The translations under genes and the position numbers were made by a program. A DNA stretch of 16,384 bases, from contig CANRLQ010000012.1 in NCBI GenBank assembly GCA_947631525.1, positions 1 through 16,384 on the forward strand. Reading direction: 5' to 3'. Source of the stretch: an uncultured Bacilli bacterium. GTDB taxonomy: Bacteria; Bacillota_I; Bacilli_A; RF39; UBA660. Shown here piece by piece: positions 12,369 through 16,384 of the stretch. Position 1 is the first letter of the stretch; each line of letters starts with the position of its first letter. The notes below the pieces were generated by a model, which had not been told where the DNA came from, ran no database searches, and saw nothing but the letters and a program-made list of their open reading frames with translations.

Positions 12369-14180
12369 TTATTTAGCAACTGTTATAATTATTTGATATT
12401 TATCTTCAAAGTCTATTTCCTCTGAATCAACATTATAACCTAATTGTTCAATTTGATTAGTACAATTTCTTACTGTATTTATAACTGTTTTAAATTCTGC
12501 TTTTGTTGGAGCTGGATTAATATCAGTTTGCATTAATGGTTGTAATTCTTTTGTTTCTGGTAAATTATCATAATCAATATTTCCTACGTTATTAAAATTA
12601 TTTACGAACTGTTGATTATCATTTAAACTATATGTATTTACTGGTTGAATTGCTTCTTCTTTTGGTGGATTTTGTGGAACACTGAATGGATCAAAAGGTT
12701 GAACTTGTTCTACTTGTGGTTGAACATTAATTGTTGGATTTGCATTATTCATGTTATCCACTGGTGTTGATGAATTCATTGGATTTACTTGTTCTACTTG
12801 TGGTTGAACATTAATTGATGGATTTGCATTATTCATGTTATCCACTGGTATTGATGAATTCATTGGATTTACTTGTTCTACCTGTGGTTGAACATTAACT
12901 GATGGATTTACATTACTCATGTTATCCATTGGCATTGATGGATTCATTGGATTTACTTGTTCTACTTGTGGTTGAACATTAACTGATGGATTTACATTAT
13001 TCATGTTATTCATTGGCATTGATGAATTTATTGGATTTACTTGTTCTACTTGTGGTTGAACATTTTCTATTGGTTGAGAATTTCCAGATTCAGTTTGATT
13101 AAACATTCCAAAAAATTTTCCTTGTTCTTGATTTTGAACAAAAGGTGGATTAGGTTGATTATTGCTATTTTCTACTGGTGCTGTTTCTAGCATTGGTTGC
13201 ATAGGTTCAAAATTTCCAAATGGATTTTGATTTTGTTGTGGTACTTGCTCCGGTGTAGATGCTACTTCAGTAGTTTGTTGTGTTGAACCAAATGGATTAA
13301 ATGGTTCTTTTTCAGGTTCATTTGCTAAATTTGGTTGATTAAAATTAATATCTTGTGCTTGTTGTTGAATCTTGTCAATATCCATAAATCCTGGGTTTAC
13401 TTGATTTGATTCTACTATTGGTTCTGTTGGTATATTAAATGCATTATTTACATTATTATTATCTATATTTATATTATTATTCATACTATCTTTATCTCCC
13501 TTTTCTTCTTCAAAATTTAAAATTTCTATTTGTGGTTCAAGTTCATTTTGTTGTTCTGAATCTGTTGTTGAAATTATACCATCTAGTAATTGATTAATAA
13601 CTTGATCCGTTTTTCTAACAGTTAATCTTTCATTAATTATCCTATTTAGTACTTCCATTTGTTTTGATTTTTCTAATCTTAATAAAGAACGGGCATGTCC
13701 TTCTGATATTTTACCATCTAATAAAGCCTCTTGTACTTCATCTTTTAAATTAAGTAATCTAAGCTTATTAGCTATTGTAGATCGCGTTTTACCTAATTTT
13801 TGAGCTAATTCTGATTGATTTAAATAACCCATATCTAGTATTTTTTTATATGAGATTGCCTCTTCTATTGGTGTCATATCTTGTCTTTGAACATTTTCGA
13901 TAAGAGCTATTTCTGCACTTTCTTCATCATTAACATCAGTAATTATTGCAGGTATTGTTGTTCTTCCCGCAAGTAAACTTGCTTTATATCTTCTTTCTCC
14001 TGCTACTATTTCATATTTATCAGCGACTTTTCTAACTATTATTGGTTGAATTACACCATGTTTTTTAATTGACTCGGATAATTCTAATATAGCTTCTTCA
14101 TTAAATTTAATTCTAGGCTGGAACCTATTAGGTAAAATATCATCTAGACTTAAAATAAAGACTTCTTTTCTCATCCTCAT
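12369..14180 (-). CDS. Noc-like ParB-family chromosome-binding protein with long repeat linker
   Basis: A 603-residue protein; typical Noc and ParB proteins have about 280-300. The N-terminal CTP-binding domain carries PNRFQPR (17-23), GVIQP (42-46), GERRYKA (61-67) and ENVQRQ (95-100). The helix-turn-helix (about 121-145) contains STIANKLRLL, which is Noc-like. Residues aligned with the four DNA-specificity positions of ParB/Noc are Arg133, Lys139, Asn144 and Gly161, a mix of the two types. Residues about 230-560 are low-complexity Asn/Gln/Pro-rich linker with a 28-residue tandem repeat. The last 41 residues (563-603, with NTVRN, VDSEE and YQIIITV) resemble the Noc C-terminal dimerisation domain. 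The N-terminal amphipathic membrane helix of Noc is missing, and an in-frame TAA 18 bases before the ATG excludes a longer start. Position after rsmG is the Noc position. No ParA gene is adjacent. Confidence 0.85.
   Translation of the reverse strand: MRMRKEVFILSLDDILPNRFQPRIKFNEEAILELSESIKKHGVIQPIIVRKVADKYEIVAGERRYKASLLAGRTTIPAIITDVNDEESAEIALIENVQRQDMTPIEEAISYKKILDMGYLNQSELAQKLGKTRSTIANKLRLLNLKDEVQEALLDGKISEGHARSLLRLEKSKQMEVLNRIINERLTVRKTDQVINQLLDGIISTTDSEQQNELEPQIEILNFEEEKGDKDSMNNNINIDNNNVNNAFNIPTEPIVESNQVNPGFMDIDKIQQQAQDINFNQPNLANEPEKEPFNPFGSTQQTTEVASTPEQVPQQNQNPFGNFEPMQPMLETAPVENSNNQPNPPFVQNQEQGKFFGMFNQTESGNSQPIENVQPQVEQVNPINSSMPMNNMNNVNPSVNVQPQVEQVNPMNPSMPMDNMSNVNPSVNVQPQVEQVNPMNSSIPVDNMNNANPSINVQPQVEQVNPMNSSTPVDNMNNANPTINVQPQVEQVQPFDPFSVPQNPPKEEAIQPVNTYSLNDNQQFVNNFNNVGNIDYDNLPETKELQPLMQTDINPAPTKAEFKTVINTVRNCTNQIEQLGYNVDSEEIDFEDKYQIIITVAK
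12702..13064 (-). repeat. 84-bp tandem repeat inside the noc-like gene, 4.3 copies
   Basis: The block encoding NVQPQVEQV recurs at exactly 84-bp steps, at 13038-13064, 12954-12980, 12870-12896, 12786-12812 and 12702-12728. Four full 28-residue units (residues 373-400, 401-428, 429-456, 457-484) and a fifth partial unit result. The NVQPQVEQV core is invariant in protein sequence. The rest of the unit (NP-[IM]-N-[SP]-S, then P-[MV]-[ND]-N-M, then NP-[ST]-[VI]) varies slightly. The period is a multiple of three, so copy-number change keeps the frame. Confidence 0.95.
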
Positions 14181-14213
14181 AATATCATCCCTTCTTTATT
14201 CTTACTAAATTAT

Positions 14214-14242
14214 ATCTTACTATATTTTAGAAAATATTTCAA
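14214..14242 (-). promoter_or_regulatory. Candidate promoter of the noc-like operon
   Basis: On the minus strand TTGAAA (14237-14242, 5 of 6), a 17-base spacer, and TAAGAT (14214-14219, 4 of 6). A perfect TATAAT at 14209-14214 overlaps it but lacks a well-placed -35. It lies between the rsmG terminator and the ATG. Confidence 0.4.
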
Positions 14243-14258
14243 TATTTTTTTTTAAATT

Positions 14259-14282
14259 AAAAAAAATAGATTTTACAATCTA
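14259..14282 (-). terminator. Short probable terminator at the end of rsmG
   Basis: On the minus strand TAGATT, loop GTAA, AATCTA, followed by eight T residues. The 6-bp stem includes the last rsmG codons and the stop codon. The stem is short but the T-run is good and the next promoter follows at once. Confidence 0.45.
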
Positions 14283-14977
14283 ATTTTTTTAATTTCACTT
14301 GTTTTTCTTGGATATTTTTTATTTGTAATTTTTTCTTTTTTTATTTTTAATAATGTTCTATTACTATTTTCAATTGGTAAATGAAAATTTAGTTCTTTTT
14401 CTATTTTAGAATTCAATAATTTTAAAGCATTTTCTGCCTCTTTTTTTTCTTTTTCTATATTAGCTTTCATTGCTATAAAATATTTTTCAGTTTTTACTAT
14501 TGGTATGGAATATTCTAATAAATTTGATAAATGAGAAACAGCTCGTGCTGTTACAACATCAAATTTTTCTCGATTTTTTAAAGCATATTCTTCTGCTCTC
14601 ATATGAACAAATTCTATATTTTTTAAATCTAATTTAGTTGATAATTCTTTTAAAAATTCTAATCTTTTATTTAATGAATCAACTAAAGTTATATTTAAAT
14701 TTGGAAAGACAATTTTTAAAACCATACCTGGAAAACCAGCACCTGTTCCTATATCACATAAAGTTTCTTCTTTAGTTAAATCAATAATTTTATTAATTGT
14801 TAATGAATCATAAAAATGTTTTAAATATACATCTTCTTTTTTTGTTATACTTGTTAAATTCATTTTTTGATTCCATTCAATTAATAAATTATAATATATT
14901 TCTAATTGATTTAATTGATTTTCTGTTAATTTTATGTTTATTTTTTCTAATTCTTCTATAAATTTATTTTGATTCAT
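14273..14977 (-). CDS. rsmG: 16S rRNA (guanine-527 N7) methyltransferase
   Basis: RsmG (GidB) methylates N7 of G527 in the 530 loop of 16S rRNA using S-adenosylmethionine; loss of this modification gives low-level streptomycin resistance in several bacteria. The 234-residue protein is normal in length. Landmarks are WNQKMNLTSI (35-44), HFYDSL (54-59), the SAM-binding loop CDIGTGAGFPG (74-84), VDS at 99-101, and VTARAVSHL (142-150). The ATG, with AAGGAAG upstream, lies inside the end of mnmG (14-bp overlap), indicating tight coupling. The mnmG-rsmG-noc order is the standard origin-proximal arrangement of Bacilli. Confidence 0.96.
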   Translation of the reverse strand: MNQNKFIEELEKINIKLTENQLNQLEIYYNLLIEWNQKMNLTSITKKEDVYLKHFYDSLTINKIIDLTKEETLCDIGTGAGFPGMVLKIVFPNLNITLVDSLNKRLEFLKELSTKLDLKNIEFVHMRAEEYALKNREKFDVVTARAVSHLSNLLEYSIPIVKTEKYFIAMKANIEKEKKEAENALKLLNSKIEKELNFHLPIENSNRTLLKIKKEKITNKKYPRKTSEIKKIRL

Positions 14978-16384
14978 TATAATACTTCCTTTTTAAATAT
15001 ACTGATAATATAGATATATCAGAAGGATTTACACCACTTATTCTTAAAGCCTGTCCTAAAGATTCTGGTCTTACTTCATTTAATTTTTGTTTTGCTTCAC
15101 TAGCAATATTTTTGATTTTATCATAATTTATATCATTTGGTATTTTTTTATTTTCTAACTTTAACATTCTTGAAGCCTCTTGATTAGCTTTTTTAATATA
15201 TCCTTCATATTTGATATCAATTTCTACTTGATTTAATATTTCTTCCGATTCATCTAATTTTATAAAATTTTTAATATCATCAATATTTAATTCTGTTCTT
15301 TTCAATAAATTATATAATGTTATTCCATCTTTTAAAGGGGATGAATTGTGATTTATTAAATAATCATTTGTTTCACTTGTTGGTGTAATTTTATTTTCTT
15401 TTAATTTTTGTTTTACTTTACTTATTTTTTCTTTTTTTTCTAAATATTTATTATATCTTTCCTCTTCTATTAGTCCTACTTGATGACCATATTCTCTTAA
15501 TCTTAAATCTGCATTATCACTTCGTAAAAGTAAACGATATTCAGCTCTAGATGTAAGTAATCGATAAGGATCTCTTATTCCTTTTGTAACTAAATCATCT
15601 ATTAATACTCCTATATAAGCTTCATTTCTTTTTAATATTAGTGGTTCTTTTTTTTCTAAATTTAAAGCTGCATTTATACCGGCAATCAATCCTTGACAAG
15701 CAGCTTCTTCATATCCACTTGTTCCATTAATTTGACCTGCTGTATATAAATTTTTGATTTTTTTATTTTCTAATGATAATTTCATTTGAGTTGGATTTAT
15801 AGCATCATATTCAATTGCATAGGCATATTTTAATATTTTAGCATTTTCTAAACCTTTTATTGAATGAACCATCTTTTCTTGAATATCATGTGGCATTGAT
15901 GTTGAGAAACCTTGTAAATATATATCATCATAGTATAAACTTTCTGGTTCTAAAAATAATTGATGTCTCTCTTTATCAGCAAATCTTACTATTTTATCTT
16001 CAATTGATGGACAATATCTTGGTCCTACTCCTGTTATGTCATCAAGTCCACCATACATACTTGATTTATTTAAATTTTTTCTAATAATATTATGTGTTTC
16101 TTCAGTTGTATAAACTAAATGACAAGGTACTTGTTCTTCTATTTTATATGTTGGTTTTCGATCAAAGCTAAAAGTTCTATAAACTTGATCACCTAATTCT
16201 GGTTTTGTTTTAGTATAATCAATTGTTTTTCTATCTAATCTTTGAGGAGTACCTGTTTTTAATCTTATGATTTGAAGACCATATTTTTTTAAATTATCAC
16301 TTAAATAATTAGAAGGTTTTTCTCCATGTGGACCTTCTCTTCTTCTAGTATCACCAACCATAATATCGGCTTTTAAATATGTTC
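14964..16384 (-). CDS. mnmG: tRNA uridine-34 5-carboxymethylaminomethyl modification enzyme MnmG, 5' end outside window
   Basis: With MnmE, MnmG (GidA) forms the FAD-dependent complex that installs the cmnm5/nm5 group on wobble uridine 34 of several tRNAs. About 472 residues are visible of a usual 620-630; the N-terminal FAD-binding Rossmann part lies beyond the right edge. The frame is open to the edge: the codons before the internal Met at 16361 read TYLKADI, matching the family, so that Met is not the true start. Visible landmarks are GDTRRREGPHGEKPS, RLKTGTPQRLD, GPRYCPSIEDKIVRF, YLQGFSTSMP, YTAGQINGTSGYEEAACQGL, and LTSRAEYRLLLRSDNADLRL, then the helical C-terminal domain that contacts MnmE and tRNA (about the last 200 residues). 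It overlaps rsmG by 14 bp. Confidence 0.97.
   Translation of the reverse strand, partial: TYLKADIMVGDTRRREGPHGEKPSNYLSDNLKKYGLQIIRLKTGTPQRLDRKTIDYTKTKPELGDQVYRTFSFDRKPTYKIEEQVPCHLVYTTEETHNIIRKNLNKSSMYGGLDDITGVGPRYCPSIEDKIVRFADKERHQLFLEPESLYYDDIYLQGFSTSMPHDIQEKMVHSIKGLENAKILKYAYAIEYDAINPTQMKLSLENKKIKNLYTAGQINGTSGYEEAACQGLIAGINAALNLEKKEPLILKRNEAYIGVLIDDLVTKGIRDPYRLLTSRAEYRLLLRSDNADLRLREYGHQVGLIEEERYNKYLEKKEKISKVKQKLKENKITPTSETNDYLINHNSSPLKDGITLYNLLKRTELNIDDIKNFIKLDESEEILNQVEIDIKYEGYIKKANQEASRMLKLENKKIPNDINYDKIKNIASEAKQKLNEVRPESLGQALRISGVNPSDISILSVYLKRKYYNESK

Noticed and set aside
12702..13064. Regular repeats considered as a CRISPR array
   Set aside because: The units are contiguous 84-bp in-frame copies with no unique spacers, and they encode a protein linker.
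1..16384. Mycoplasma-type genetic code
   Set aside because: TGA serves as the stop codon in yvlD, walJ and yvcK, and TGG encodes tryptophan (for example the SpoIIR Trp pair), so the standard bacterial code applies.

Overview
The window is a very AT-rich (roughly a quarter G+C by eye), gene-dense bacterial segment in which every convincing gene lies on the minus strand, so transcription runs from high to low coordinates. Gene content and neighbour pairs (mnmG-rsmG-noc, rplI-dnaB, walJ-rlmH, yvcK-whiA, yvlD-lgt, spoIIR-mntP, fba-murA) are those of Firmicutes, class Bacilli. In-frame TGA stops in yvlD, walJ and yvcK, and TGG for tryptophan, show the standard bacterial code, not the Mycoplasma code. 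A clear SpoIIR gene points to an endospore former or a recent descendant of one. The best guess is an uncultured, small-genome, gut-type lineage of Bacilli near the RF39/Erysipelotrichia/Mollicutes side of the class; this placement is inference.

Layout in transcription order: mnmG (5' end cut by the window edge) and rsmG form a tRNA/rRNA modification pair. A 603-residue Noc/ParB-family protein and a 71-residue unknown follow, ending at a hairpin terminator. After a gap of nearly 400 bp comes uvrB-yvlD-lgt-yvcK-whiA (excision repair, a small membrane protein, lipoprotein maturation, a central-metabolism/cell-wall factor, a cell-division/chromosome regulator), closed by a terminator after whiA. 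A well-formed promoter then drives rplI-dnaB-walJ-rlmH (ribosome, replicative helicase, a metallo-hydrolase, 23S rRNA methylation). spoIIR and mntP follow, each with its Shine-Dalgarno sequence inside an intergenic hairpin. fba, with a near-consensus promoter, and murA follow, then a terminator and the first 33 codons of a membrane-anchored or secreted protein running off the left edge.

Functionally this is mostly housekeeping DNA: translation and RNA modification, chromosome replication and positioning, cell-envelope synthesis and glycolysis. In Bacillus subtilis these clusters are scattered over a large arc left of the origin; here they sit side by side, with the usual intervening genes (soj/parA, walRK, purA, rapZ, hprK, uvrA) absent from the window. 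This looks like a condensed version of an ancestral origin-proximal arm.

The most unusual object is the Noc/ParB protein. It has a Noc-like core and Noc-like C-terminus, but lacks the N-terminal membrane helix of Noc. It carries a mixture of ParB-type and Noc-type DNA-specificity residues, and a linker of about 330 residues rich in Asn, Gln and Pro that contains 4.3 copies of an 84-bp repeat and an internal FFGMF motif resembling the Noc membrane anchor. I saw no CRISPR array, mobile element, tRNA, rRNA or defence system.
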